A stretch of DNA of 64,000 bases from Leclercia adecarboxylata (GTDB taxonomy: Bacteria > Pseudomonadota > Gammaproteobacteria > Enterobacterales > Enterobacteriaceae): NCBI RefSeq assembly GCF_023639785.1, contig NZ_CP098325.1, positions 434,001 to 498,000 on the forward strand, written 5' to 3'. Of the stretch, positions 30,372 through 38,956 are shown piece by piece. How positions within the stretch are numbered: position 1 is the first letter of the stretch; each line of letters opens with the position of its first letter. The position numbers were made by a program, and so were the translations under genes. The notes under the pieces were generated by a model. The model saw nothing but the letters and a program-made list of their open reading frames with translations, was not told the DNA's origin and searched no databases.

Positions 30372-30710
30372 GTGATTAACGGAACGGTAATAAACGACAC
30401 TGGAGACCAGGCGGCACAAACTGAACAGCTTGCCGACAGCATGCTCAAGCAGACTTTCGCGCTGCTTAGTCATCACCACATTATCCCCAATGCCGTTCAG
30501 GAGCAGATGCTGACCTCCCACGTTCGCGCGATGGCGCACCGGTCGGTAACCGGCGAACCGCTGCCGGAGGTTGAAGCTGACCTGTTTGACGAAATTTCAC
30601 CAGAATCCATGCGGCTTGCCCGTGAAGTGGTCGCGCTGTTTGGCAATCTTCCTGATGAAGAGGCCTGGCTGCTCTCCGTTCACTTCGAAGTCGCAAAAGA
30701 CAACCTTTAA
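30372..30710 (+). CDS. Small PRD-domain protein (EF_0829/AHA_3910-type)
   Basis: A 112-residue protein made of one PTS-regulation domain: helical, with conserved His positions in SHHHIIPNAVQEQMLTSHVRAM (quoted as SHHHIIPN and LTSHVRAMAHRS) and VHFEVAKDNL at the end. It lacks any DNA-binding domain. It starts at a GTG and lies ten bases before the SFCGS gene, so it is the first cistron. The family is known only from such operons. A plausible role is phosphorylation-dependent control of the transporter or of the large PRD regulator; that is inference. Confidence 0.72.
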   Translation: MINGTVINDTGDQAAQTEQLADSMLKQTFALLSHHHIIPNAVQEQMLTSHVRAMAHRSVTGEPLPEVEADLFDEISPESMRLAREVVALFGNLPDEEAWLLSVHFEVAKDNL

Positions 30711-30720
30711 GGAGCACATC

Positions 30721-31083
30721 ATGGAACAAATTACAGTTGTCATCGGCGATCGCCTGGGTAAAGGCCAGAAGGTTGCAGCAGGCGTTGAAAAAGCAGGTGG
30801 CCGCGCGGTTGTGGTCCCGGGCATGGCGGCGGATATGAAGCTCGGCGACGTCATGAAAGCGGAAAACGCCACCTTCGGCATCTCCTTCTGCGGCAGCGGC
30901 GGCGCGGGTGCCATCACCGCCCAGACCAAATATGGCTACAAAGCGAAGTACGGCATGCGTTCGGTGGAAGAGGGCGTGACCGCCATCAACGAAGGCTGCA
31001 ACGTGCTGGGCTTTGGCTTTATGGATAAAGAAGAGCTGGGCGAGCGTCTGGTTCAGGCGTGGCAGAAGAAGCACGGCGCATAA
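30721..31083 (+). CDS. Glycine-rich SFCGS-family protein, cytosolic transporter component?
   Basis: A 120-residue soluble protein with the signature GISFCGSGGAGAIT around Cys57 and a second Cys at 93. The N-terminus ITVVIGDRLGKGQK could be a Rossmann-like strand–loop. Size, soluble character and a single invariant-looking cysteine recall PTS IIB proteins, but there is no recognisable IIB homology. The family always travels with DUF4312, DUF4311 and DUF4310. The start at 30721 follows AAGGAGCACATC. Confidence 0.75.
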   Translation: MEQITVVIGDRLGKGQKVAAGVEKAGGRAVVVPGMAADMKLGDVMKAENATFGISFCGSGGAGAITAQTKYGYKAKYGMRSVEEGVTAINEGCNVLGFGFMDKEELGERLVQAWQKKHGA

Positions 31084-31085
31084 GC

Positions 31086-31385
31086 ATGAAAGAACAGTTC
31101 ACCACCACGGTGAGAGTGAAAGGCAAGGGTGACGCCAAAGCGCGCGCCTTTGCCGACGCGCTGAACCACGTTCAGGCCGCGGTGATGAAAGCATCGCCGC
31201 ATATCTTACTGCGTATTGAGCCACAGGATGTGCAGGTTGTTCAGGCGCAAGAAGCGGTGCGTAAAGAGGCGTTTCTGTTCTTCTTTTTGCGCCGGGAAAG
31301 ACGCACCTACAGCGTGGAGCTGGACGTGACCGTCAACGTGACTGCCATCAATCTGGACCAGGTGGATTTCGTCACGCAACGCTGA
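31086..31385 (+). CDS. DUF4312-family protein
   Basis: A 99-residue small protein starting MKEQFTTTVRVKGKGD, beginning two bases after the SFCGS stop. It is mixed alpha/beta and basic (FFFLRRERRTYSVELDV) with no membrane helix. The function is unknown; it is the second soluble part of the SFCGS/DUF4312/DUF4311/DUF4310 set. An in-frame earlier start at 31059 would overlap the previous gene. Confidence 0.75.
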   Translation: MKEQFTTTVRVKGKGDAKARAFADALNHVQAAVMKASPHILLRIEPQDVQVVQAQEAVRKEAFLFFFLRRERRTYSVELDVTVNVTAINLDQVDFVTQR

Positions 31386-31407
31386 TTCTTACTAATAGGG
31401 CAGACTA

Positions 31408-32184
31408 ATGTTCCTGATAATTTTAATAAAATCGCTCATCATCGGCGGCCTGGTGGGCGTCGGCGTTGGCGCCGGGGCTGCACGCATGTTTCATGCGCCT
31501 ACCACACAGGGTATGGGCGCGTTTCGTACGTTGGGGGAACTGAACTCCTGCGAAGGGGATCCCGCGTCCCACTTCTCCTTTGGGTTAGGTTTCTTCTTCA
31601 ACGCCTGGGCTTCGTCGGTTGCGGCGGGTTCCTTCACCCAGGACGTTGACCACCGCATCATCCCTAACTGGGGTGCCGCGGCGCTGATGATCAAAAACCG
31701 CAACGTCGGCGAGACGCTGCACGATCCCCGCAAAATGGCGATTGCCTGCGGCCTGATCGGCATGATTGTCGTCACCTTCCTTAACCTGACTGCCTCGTCC
31801 GTTCCGGCCGCGCTGCAGGTGACTGCCGTGAAGGTACTGGTACCGGCGGCAAACCTGCTGGTCAACACCGTGATGCCAGTGATCTTCTGGCTGGCGGCCA
31901 TCGACGCGGGCAAAAAATCGGGCTTCTGGGCAACCGTCTTTGGCGGCGCGGCGCAGCTGATTATGGGTAACGCCGTACCGGGCCTGGTGCTGGGCATCCT
32001 GATCGGCAAAGGCGTGGAAGAGAGCGGCTGGAACCACGTTACCAAAGTGATGATGGTGGCCATCGTTCTGCTGTTCGTGCTGAGCGGTTTCTTCCGCGGC
32101 TTCGACATGAAGATGATTGAATCCTTCCATCTGACCGTGCCGAACTGGCTCGACATGATCCACAACTCGCTCAGCGGCAAGTAA
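31408..32184 (+). CDS. DUF4311-family polytopic membrane protein
   Basis: A 258-residue hydrophobic protein, probably six to seven membrane segments (for example LIILIKSLIIGGLVGVGVGA-like at 2–22, MAIACGLIGMIVVTFLNL near 110, VMMVAIVLLFVLSGFF near 215). A conserved polar stretch, LGELNSCEGDPASHFSFGLGF, appears as LNSCEGDPASHF. It contains the Gly/Ala-rich GNAVPGLVLGILIGKGVEES segment. Presumed permease subunit; substrate unknown. Confidence 0.78.
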   Translation: MFLIILIKSLIIGGLVGVGVGAGAARMFHAPTTQGMGAFRTLGELNSCEGDPASHFSFGLGFFFNAWASSVAAGSFTQDVDHRIIPNWGAAALMIKNRNVGETLHDPRKMAIACGLIGMIVVTFLNLTASSVPAALQVTAVKVLVPAANLLVNTVMPVIFWLAAIDAGKKSGFWATVFGGAAQLIMGNAVPGLVLGILIGKGVEESGWNHVTKVMMVAIVLLFVLSGFFRGFDMKMIESFHLTVPNWLDMIHNSLSGK

Positions 32185-32197
32185 CAGGAGCCTCTAA

Positions 32198-32839
32198 ATG
32201 GAACAGAATAAAGGTTTTTGGTATGCCGACTGGTCGTTCCCGATCTTCGTTGGCCTGCTCTCTTCCGGCGTCTTCGCCGGGACGCACATGTACTACCTCT
32301 ACGGCATTGGCGCTTTTAACGAAGTGGCCTTCGTAGCGATGCTGAAAGCGGGCATCGATACCGGGGCTTACGGCGCGGTCGCGGCGTTCGGCGCCAGCTT
32401 CCTGTTTGCCCGTATTATCGAAGGTTCGCTGGTGGGGATCCTTGATATCGGCGGCGCGATCCAGACCGGCGTGGGCTTAGGCGTTCCGGCGCTGCTGCTG
32501 GGCGCGGGCATCATGTTCCCGGTGACCAACTTTATCGCCTCGCTTGCGACCGGCCTGGTGATTGGCCTGGCGATTGGCTACGTCATTATCCTGGCGCGTA
32601 AGTTCACTATCAATCAGAGCAACTCCACCTACGGGGCAGATGTGATGATGGGAGCCGGTAACGCCTCGGGCCGCTTCCTCGGGCCGCTGATTATCCTCAG
32701 CGCGATGACCGCGTCTATTCCAATCGGCATCGGTTCCCTGCTGGGCGCACTGCTGTTCTACATCTGGCAGAAGCCGATTACCGGTGGCGCCATCCTCGGT
32801 GCAATGCTGTTGGGCTGGCTGTTCCCGGTCGCCCTTTAA
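32198..32839 (+). CDS. DUF4310-family polytopic membrane protein
   Basis: A 213-residue integral membrane protein with about six helices (FPIFVGLLSSGVFAGTHMYY near the N-terminus, ALLLGAGIMFPVTNFIASLA, LGAMLLGWLFPVAL at the C-terminus). It follows DUF4311 after 13 bases and presumably forms the second pore subunit. The 42-base gap that follows holds a hairpin (CGGGCGC / GCGCCCG) before the enzyme genes and may set the transporter:enzyme ratio. Confidence 0.78.
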   Translation: MEQNKGFWYADWSFPIFVGLLSSGVFAGTHMYYLYGIGAFNEVAFVAMLKAGIDTGAYGAVAAFGASFLFARIIEGSLVGILDIGGAIQTGVGLGVPALLLGAGIMFPVTNFIASLATGLVIGLAIGYVIILARKFTINQSNSTYGADVMMGAGNASGRFLGPLIILSAMTASIPIGIGSLLGALLFYIWQKPITGGAILGAMLLGWLFPVAL

Positions 32840-32881
32840 TACCCGCGGGCGCTCAGGCGCCCGACTTATCAGGAGAACCCC

Positions 32882-34015
32882 ATGTTTGATTTACTCCTGC
32901 GCCGTGCGCGCCTCACCGACGATACCCTGACCGATATCGCCATTCAGGACGGGAAGATCGCGGCGGTAGGCGACATTACCGATCCCGCACAGCAAACCGT
33001 TGAGCTTAACGGCGACACTTACGTCAGCGCGGGCTGGATCGACTCCCACGTCCACTGCTATCCGAACTCGCCGATTTATCACGATGAGCCGGACAGCGTC
33101 GGCATTGCCACCGGCGTTACCTCCGTGGTCGACGCGGGCAGCACCGGGGCGGACGACGTGGACGATTTCTACGACATTACCCGCAAAGCCTCCACCGAGG
33201 TTTTTGCCCTGCTGAACATCTCCCGCGTGGGGCTGATTGCCCAGAACGAACTGGCCAACATGGCCAATATCGACGCCGACGCGGTGAAGCAGGCGGTACA
33301 GCGCCACCCGAATTTTATCGTTGGCCTGAAAGCGCGCATGAGCAGCAGCGTGGTCGGTGAAAACGGCATTACGCCGCTGGAGCGTGCCAAAACCATCCAG
33401 AAAGAGAACGGCGACCTGCCGCTGATGGTGCACATCGGCAATAACCCGCCGAACCTCGATGAAATCGCTGACCTGCTGACTTCCGGCGACATCATTACCC
33501 ACTGCTACAACGGCAAGCCGAACCGCATTCTGACGCCATCCGGCGAACTGCGCGCCTCCATCACCTCCGCCCTGCAGCGCGGCGTGCGTCTTGACGTGGG
33601 CCACGGCACGGCGAGCTTCAGCTTTGAAGTGGCGAAACGCGCCATCGCGATGGGCATTCTGCCGCACACCATCAGCTCGGATATCTACTGCCGCAACCGC
33701 ATTAACGGCCCGGTAGGATCGCTGGCGAGCGTGATGTCGAAATTCCTCGCCATCGGTATGACGCTGCCGCAGGTGATTAACTGCGTGACCGTCAACGCTG
33801 CGGACGGTCTGCGCCTGGCGCACAAAGGCCGCATTCAGCCGGGTCTCGATGCCGACCTGACGCTGTTCACCCTTAAACGCCAGCCGACGGTGCTGGTGGA
33901 CGCCGAAAACGACAGTCTGCAGGCTGAACACATTCTGGTGCCGCTTGCCGCGATCCGCGCGGGCAAGGGCTACATGACCGAACAAGGGAGCACGGAACAT
34001 GCCTTCAATTTTTGA
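32882..34015 (+). CDS. Amidohydrolase/deacetylase-family metallohydrolase (EF_0837-like)
   Basis: A 377-residue amidohydrolase-superfamily protein. The metal ligands are visible: DSHVHCYP (His56 and His58), GLKARMSS with a likely carboxylated Lys150, MVHIGN, ITHCYNGKPN, and a late Asp in TISSDIYCR. This is the binuclear arrangement of dihydroorotase/hydantoinase-type enzymes. In this operon a deacetylase or amidase step on an amino-sugar acid is the natural guess. It overlaps the DgaE-like gene by 17 bases, so the two are translationally coupled. Confidence 0.85.
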   Translation: MFDLLLRRARLTDDTLTDIAIQDGKIAAVGDITDPAQQTVELNGDTYVSAGWIDSHVHCYPNSPIYHDEPDSVGIATGVTSVVDAGSTGADDVDDFYDITRKASTEVFALLNISRVGLIAQNELANMANIDADAVKQAVQRHPNFIVGLKARMSSSVVGENGITPLERAKTIQKENGDLPLMVHIGNNPPNLDEIADLLTSGDIITHCYNGKPNRILTPSGELRASITSALQRGVRLDVGHGTASFSFEVAKRAIAMGILPHTISSDIYCRNRINGPVGSLASVMSKFLAIGMTLPQVINCVTVNAADGLRLAHKGRIQPGLDADLTLFTLKRQPTVLVDAENDSLQAEHILVPLAAIRAGKGYMTEQGSTEHAFNF

Positions 34016-35117
34016 GAAATACAATTTAAAGCAGGTGATTAACACCTCCGGGCGCATGACCGCGCTGGGCGTCTCCACCCCGCGCCCGGAAGTGGTACAG
34101 GCGGCAATGGAGGGGATGAACCAGTACTTCGAGATGAAGGATCTGGTGAACAAAACCGGCGAATACATCGCGAAGCTGCTGGATGTGGAAGGGGCGACCG
34201 TCGTCTCCTGCGCGTCGGCGGGCATCGCCCAGTCGGTAGCGGCGGTGCTGGTGAAGGACAGCGACTGGCTGCTGGAAAACCTGCACGTCACCCCGGTTGA
34301 GAATAACGAGATCGTCATGCCGAAGGGCCATAACGTGAACTTTGGCGCCCCGGTTGGCACCATGGTGGCGCTGGGCGGCGGCAAGCTGGTAGAAGCGGGC
34401 TACGCCAACGAATGCTCCGCCGATCAGCTGGCGGCGGCGATCACTCCGCGCACCGCGGCGATCCTCTATATCAAATCTCACCACTGCGTGCAGAAGAGCA
34501 TGCTCAGCGTGGAGCAAGCGGCCGTGGTGGCGCGTAAGCACGACCTGCCGCTGATCGTTGATGCCGCGGCGGAAGAAGATCTGCATACTTACTACCGCTC
34601 CGGCGCGGACCTGGTGATTTACAGCGGCGCGAAGGCCATTGAAGGCCCAACCAGCGGCCTGGTGATCGGCAAAACGCAGTACGTCGAGTGGGTAAAACGC
34701 CAGACGGCGGGCATTGGCCGGGCGATGAAGGTGGGCAAAGAAGGCATTCTGGGCCTCACCTGCGCCATCGAACACTACCTGACGGCAACTAAAGAGAGCG
34801 GTGCTGAGATGGTGGCGAAGATGACGCCGTTTATTGACGCGCTCAACACCCTCAACGGCGTGACCGCTCGCGTGGTCTGGGACAGCGCCGGTCGTGACAT
34901 CGCCCGCACCGAAATTAAGTTTGACGAAGCCACCACCGGCGTCGGCACCGGCGACCTGGTGCACGCGCTCAGGCAGGGCGAATACGCCATCTACTTCCGT
35001 GGCTACAAGGCCAACGAAGGGATCATCGAAGCGGACGTGCGCAGCGTCAGCGCAGACCAGCTGAATATTGTTTATCGCCGCATCAGCGAAGTGTTAGGCC
35101 AGGAGAAAAAGGCATGA
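33999..35117 (+). CDS. DgaE-family PLP-dependent ammonia-lyase
   Basis: A 372-residue fold-type I PLP enzyme of the SelA/DgaE group. The Schiff-base lysine is Lys212 in YSGAKAIEGPTSG, with LIVDAAAEED upstream as the PLP-nitrogen Asp. Salmonella DgaE converts D-glucosaminate 6-phosphate to 2-keto-3-deoxygluconate 6-phosphate plus ammonia. This protein probably performs the same kind of alpha,beta-elimination on the operon's substrate. It overlaps the aldolase by four bases (ATGA). Confidence 0.85.
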   Translation: MPSIFEKYNLKQVINTSGRMTALGVSTPRPEVVQAAMEGMNQYFEMKDLVNKTGEYIAKLLDVEGATVVSCASAGIAQSVAAVLVKDSDWLLENLHVTPVENNEIVMPKGHNVNFGAPVGTMVALGGGKLVEAGYANECSADQLAAAITPRTAAILYIKSHHCVQKSMLSVEQAAVVARKHDLPLIVDAAAEEDLHTYYRSGADLVIYSGAKAIEGPTSGLVIGKTQYVEWVKRQTAGIGRAMKVGKEGILGLTCAIEHYLTATKESGAEMVAKMTPFIDALNTLNGVTARVVWDSAGRDIARTEIKFDEATTGVGTGDLVHALRQGEYAIYFRGYKANEGIIEADVRSVSADQLNIVYRRISEVLGQEKKA

Positions 35118-35854
35118 AACTGACCCCAAACTTTTACCGTGACCGCGTCTGCCTGAATGTGCTGGCCGGATCGAAAGCCAACGCCAGCGCCATCTATGAG
35201 GCCGCAGAGGGGCATGTGCTGGTGGGCGTGCTCTCCAAAAACTACCCGGACGTCGACAGTGCGGTGGCCGATATGCGCGAGTACGCCGCGCTCATCGATA
35301 ACGCCCTCTCCGTGGGCCTGGGGGCAGGCGACCCGAACCAGTCGGCGATGGTGAGCGAAATCTCCCGTCAGGTGCAGCCGCAGCACGTGAACCAGGTCTT
35401 TACCGGCGTGGCAACCAGCCGCGCGCTGCTGGGGCAGAGCGAGTCCGTGGTTAACGGTCTGGTCTCCCCGACCGGTACTGTCGGCATGGTTAAAATCTCC
35501 ACCGGTCCGCTGAGCAGCGCGGCGCCTGACGGCATTGTCCCGGTGGAAACGGCGATTGCCCTGCTGAAAGATTTTGGCGGCAGCTCAATCAAATACTTCC
35601 CGATGGGCGGCCTGAAGTGCCGTGATGAATACAAAGCGGTGGCGGAAGCCTGCGCCCGTCACGACTTCTGGCTCGAGCCAACCGGCGGCATCGATCTGGA
35701 TAACTTCGAAGAGATTTTGCAGATTGCGCTGGACGCGGGCGTGAGCAAAATCATCCCGCATATCTACAGCTCGATTATCGACAAAGCCAGCGGCGACACC
35801 CGCCCGGAAGATGTGCGTACGCTGCTTGCAATGACGAAGAAGCGGGTTAAGTAA
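35114..35854 (+). CDS. KDGP-type aldolase (DgaF-like)
   Basis: A 246-residue TIM-barrel class I aldolase with likely Schiff-base Lys160 in SSIKYFPMGG and phosphate-binding loops (KISTGPLSS, PTGGIDLDN). It resembles DgaF/EF_0839-type 2-keto-3-deoxy-6-phosphogluconate aldolases, which give pyruvate and glyceraldehyde 3-phosphate. A phosphorylated substrate is expected, yet no kinase is in the operon. Last gene before a strong hairpin. Confidence 0.85.
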   Translation: MKLTPNFYRDRVCLNVLAGSKANASAIYEAAEGHVLVGVLSKNYPDVDSAVADMREYAALIDNALSVGLGAGDPNQSAMVSEISRQVQPQHVNQVFTGVATSRALLGQSESVVNGLVSPTGTVGMVKISTGPLSSAAPDGIVPVETAIALLKDFGGSSIKYFPMGGLKCRDEYKAVAEACARHDFWLEPTGGIDLDNFEEILQIALDAGVSKIIPHIYSSIIDKASGDTRPEDVRTLLAMTKKRVK

Positions 35855-35865
35855 TAAAAACAACA

Positions 35866-35906
35866 CCCCTCAACCCCTCTCCCCTTTGGGGAGAGGGGTT
35901 GAGGGG
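35866..35906. terminator. Long perfect hairpin after the aldolase gene (repeat-derived)
   Basis: A 19-base perfect stem (CCCCTCAACCCCTCTCCCC and complement) with a TTT loop. No T-run follows. The same motif family forms the two 95-base elements at 49343 and 56395. It may attenuate transcription into the lactonase and regulator genes or protect the upstream mRNA. Confidence 0.75.
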
Positions 35907-35929
35907 CAGTAAAAAATTTCAGGATCCCC

Positions 35930-37024
35930 ATGCACACCCAACACACGCAGTACGCCTGGGTCGGCACCTACCATCCCCACGGCGAAGGCTTATACCGCTT
36001 TACCCGCGACCCTGTCACCGGCGCGCTCAGCAACAGAACCCTCGTGCATACCCTGACAAATGCCGCGCAGTTGGCCATTGCGCCGGATGGCAACAGGCTC
36101 TATGTAGCAAGCGAAGTGGAGCAGGGTGTTGTCCAGGCGCTGCGTATTGATGAAGCCGGGAATGTGCATCTGCTGAACGAGGTGGCGTCCGGCGGCGCAG
36201 GCCCGGTATCGCTGTCGTTTACCCCCAATGGACGTTACCTGCTGGTGGCGAACTACGGGGGCGGAACGGTGGCTGTCCTGCCGGTAAATGCGGACGGCAG
36301 CCTGAGCGAGGCGAGCGATATTCATCTGCATCGTGGCGAGCCCGGCGCGGCAAAACCGGCCGCCGCCGTGGAGGGCAGTTTTGCCATCAGCGGGCATAGC
36401 GCCCCGCATGCCCACATGATCGCCGCGGATCCCCATAGCGGCGCAATATTTGCCACCGATCTGGGCCTCGATCGCATTTATCAGTACCAGTTTGACGATC
36501 AAAACGGCAGGCTTATCCCCGACGATCCGCCGTTTATCCCTGCGTCGTCAGCGGGCGCCGGGCCGCGTCATTTTGTCTTTACTCCACAGGGGGAAGGGCT
36601 GTGGCTGATTAATGAGGAGGCCTCCACGCTGACCTACTATCAGCGGGATCCGGTTTCCGGCAGATTGCACGAAGGCAAGAGCTGGTCTGCGCTGCCGGCA
36701 GGCTATAAAGGCACCAGCTTTGCGTCCGGCCTGGTACTGAGCCGCGATGGCAGACAGCTGTATGTCGCGAACCGGCTGCACAACAGCATTGCGCACTTTA
36801 CCGTGACGTCAGAGGGCGAACTGATCCATCAGGATGATGTCTGGACGCGCGGCGATTACCCGCGCACCCTGACCCTCGATCGCGACGGGCGCTGGCTCTA
36901 TGTGCTGAACCAGCGCAGTGATAATATCACCCGCTTTAGCGTGGAGCCGCACAGCGGCACCCTGCATTTTGAGCCAGACTACACCCCTGTCGGCAGTCCA
37001 TCCCAGATGGTCATTTCCCCCTGA
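35930..37024 (+). CDS. Lactonase-family seven-bladed beta-propeller protein
   Basis: A 364-residue protein of the 6-phosphogluconolactonase/YbhE-type propeller family: repeated blade motifs such as IAPDGNRLYVASE, FTPNGRYLLVANYGGG, FTPQGEGLWLINEE and LDRDGRWLYVLNQ. No signal peptide, so cytosolic. It probably hydrolyses an aldonolactone to the free acid, fitting the acid-processing enzymes upstream. An AGGATCCCC site precedes the ATG. The substrate cannot be read from sequence. Confidence 0.85.
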   Translation: MHTQHTQYAWVGTYHPHGEGLYRFTRDPVTGALSNRTLVHTLTNAAQLAIAPDGNRLYVASEVEQGVVQALRIDEAGNVHLLNEVASGGAGPVSLSFTPNGRYLLVANYGGGTVAVLPVNADGSLSEASDIHLHRGEPGAAKPAAAVEGSFAISGHSAPHAHMIAADPHSGAIFATDLGLDRIYQYQFDDQNGRLIPDDPPFIPASSAGAGPRHFVFTPQGEGLWLINEEASTLTYYQRDPVSGRLHEGKSWSALPAGYKGTSFASGLVLSRDGRQLYVANRLHNSIAHFTVTSEGELIHQDDVWTRGDYPRTLTLDRDGRWLYVLNQRSDNITRFSVEPHSGTLHFEPDYTPVGSPSQMVISP

Positions 37025-37043
37025 GCAGTAAGAGGATAACCAC

Positions 37044-38954
37044 GTGCGATTTCCCAACCAACGTTTAGCGCAACTGTTTGAGATGTTGCAAAACGAAACG
37101 CTGCCGCAGGATGAACTGGCGCAACGGTTGTCGGTATCCACGCGTACCGTCCGGGCTGATATCACCGCGCTGAACGCTATGCTCGGCGACCACGGGGCGC
37201 AGTTTGTCCTCAGCCGGGGCAACGGCTACCAGCTGAAGATCGACGATCCGGCGCGCTACCAGCTGCTGCAGGATTCTCATCCGCGTATGCTGCGTATTCC
37301 GCGCACCGGCCCGGAGCGGGTGCACTATCTGGTGGTGCGTTTTCTTACCTCGGCATTCTCCCTCAAGCTGGAGGATCTGGCCGACGAGTGGTTTGTCAGC
37401 CGCGCCACGCTGCAGAGTGATATGGCGGAGGTGCGGGAGTGGTTTCATCGCTACCGTCTGACCCTGGAGACCCGTCCGCGCCACGGCATGAAGCTGTTTG
37501 GCAGTGAAATGGCGATCCGCGCCTGTCTGACCGATCTGCTATGGCAGCTGGCGCAGCAGGACAATCTCAACCCGCTGGTGACCGAAGTGGCGCTGAATAC
37601 GGGCGTGCCGGAGTCGCTTGCCGCCGTCCTGCATGAGACCTTCACCCGGCATCACATCCGCCTCACCGATGAGGGCGAGCTGTTTTTGCGCCTCTACGGC
37701 GCGGTGACGGTGCGGCGCATCAGCGAAGGCTACCCGCTGCAGGAATTTAACGCCGAAGAGGTGGCTGAGAACGTGCATGCCGCCGCGCGGGATATCGCCA
37801 GCGCTATCGCCCGGCTGGCAGATAAAACCCTGGCACCCCCGGAAGTGACCTGGCTGGGAGTGCATATCGCCGCCCGCCAGGTGCAGGAGATCTCCCCCAG
37901 CGCGATCAACGCCGATGACGAAGAGGCGCTGGTGAACTACATCCTGGGTTATATCAACACCCACTATAACTACAACCTGCTCGACGACGCCCAGCTGCAT
38001 GCGGATCTGCTGACCCACATTAAGACCATGATCACCCGGGTGCGCTACCAGATTATGATCCCTAATCCGCTGCTGGATAACATCAAGCAGCACTATCCGA
38101 TGGCATGGGACATGACCCTCGCGGCGGTCTCCAGCTGGGGGAAATACACCCCGTACGCGATCAGCGAAAACGAGATTGGCTTTCTGGTGCTGCATATCGG
38201 CGTCGGGCTGGAGCGGCACTATAACATCGGCTATCAGCGCCAGCCGCGAGTGATGCTGGTGTGCGATGCGGGCAACGCAATGGTGCGGATGATCGAGGCG
38301 GTATTACAGCGCAAGTATCCGCAAATTGACGTCACCCGCGTTCTGACCCTGCGGGAATATGAGCAGTGCGAAAACATCAGCGAAGATTTTGTCATTTCCA
38401 CCGCGCGCGTTGGCGAAAAAGCCAAACCGGTGGTGATGATTGCCCCGTTCCCGACGGACTATCAGTTAGAGCAGATTGGCAAGCTGGTGCTGGTGGACAG
38501 AACCCGCCCGTGGATGCTGGAAAAGTACTTCGACGCCAGTCACTTCCGCGTGATTGATCAACCCATCGACCAGCAGACGCTGTTCCAGGAGCTGTGCGGC
38601 CAGCTGCAGGAGGAGGGGTTTGTGGACGCGGAATTTCTCGACTCGGTGGTCGAGCGTGAAGCCATCGTCAGCACCCTGCTCGGCGACGGTATCGCCCTGC
38701 CGCACTCCCTGGGTTTGCTGGCGCAAAAGACCGTGGTTTACACCGTGCTGGCCCCGCAGGGCATCCAGTGGGGCGATGACACCGCACACGTCATCTTCCT
38801 GCTCGCCATCAGCAAAAGCGAGTATGAAGAGGCGATGGCGATCTACGATATTTTCGTGACCTTCCTGCGTGAACGGGCGATGGCGCGTCTCTGTCAATGT
38901 CGCGACTTTGTGGCGTTTAAAGCCGTGGCGATGGAGTGTTTGAGCCGGTTTTGA
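37044..38954 (+). CDS. PRD-containing transcriptional activator with EIIB- and EIIA-like domains (BglG/MtlR type)
   Basis: A 636-residue regulator with a GTG start after AGAGGATAAC. Domains: N-terminal HTH (RLAQLFEMLQNETLPQDELAQ, then LSVSTRTVRADITALNAML), a second Mga-like HTH (about 90–165), two PRDs (about 180–400), an EIIB-like domain with Cys407 in VMLVCDAGNAM, and a C-terminal fructose/mannitol-type EIIA-like domain with His554 in IALPHS. It is a DNA-binding activator, not an RNA-binding antiterminator or a sigma-54 LevR/DgaR protein. Its architecture implies control by PTS phosphorylation even though no PTS permease is in the operon. Convergent with nrdG, two bases away. Confidence 0.88.
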   Translation: MRFPNQRLAQLFEMLQNETLPQDELAQRLSVSTRTVRADITALNAMLGDHGAQFVLSRGNGYQLKIDDPARYQLLQDSHPRMLRIPRTGPERVHYLVVRFLTSAFSLKLEDLADEWFVSRATLQSDMAEVREWFHRYRLTLETRPRHGMKLFGSEMAIRACLTDLLWQLAQQDNLNPLVTEVALNTGVPESLAAVLHETFTRHHIRLTDEGELFLRLYGAVTVRRISEGYPLQEFNAEEVAENVHAAARDIASAIARLADKTLAPPEVTWLGVHIAARQVQEISPSAINADDEEALVNYILGYINTHYNYNLLDDAQLHADLLTHIKTMITRVRYQIMIPNPLLDNIKQHYPMAWDMTLAAVSSWGKYTPYAISENEIGFLVLHIGVGLERHYNIGYQRQPRVMLVCDAGNAMVRMIEAVLQRKYPQIDVTRVLTLREYEQCENISEDFVISTARVGEKAKPVVMIAPFPTDYQLEQIGKLVLVDRTRPWMLEKYFDASHFRVIDQPIDQQTLFQELCGQLQEEGFVDAEFLDSVVEREAIVSTLLGDGIALPHSLGLLAQKTVVYTVLAPQGIQWGDDTAHVIFLLAISKSEYEEAMAIYDIFVTFLRERAMARLCQCRDFVAFKAVAMECLSRF

Positions 38955-38956
38955 GC

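Noticed and set aside
32891..34384. 497-residue open frame on the minus strand
   Set aside because: Antisense to the amidohydrolase and DgaE-like genes; compositional artefact.
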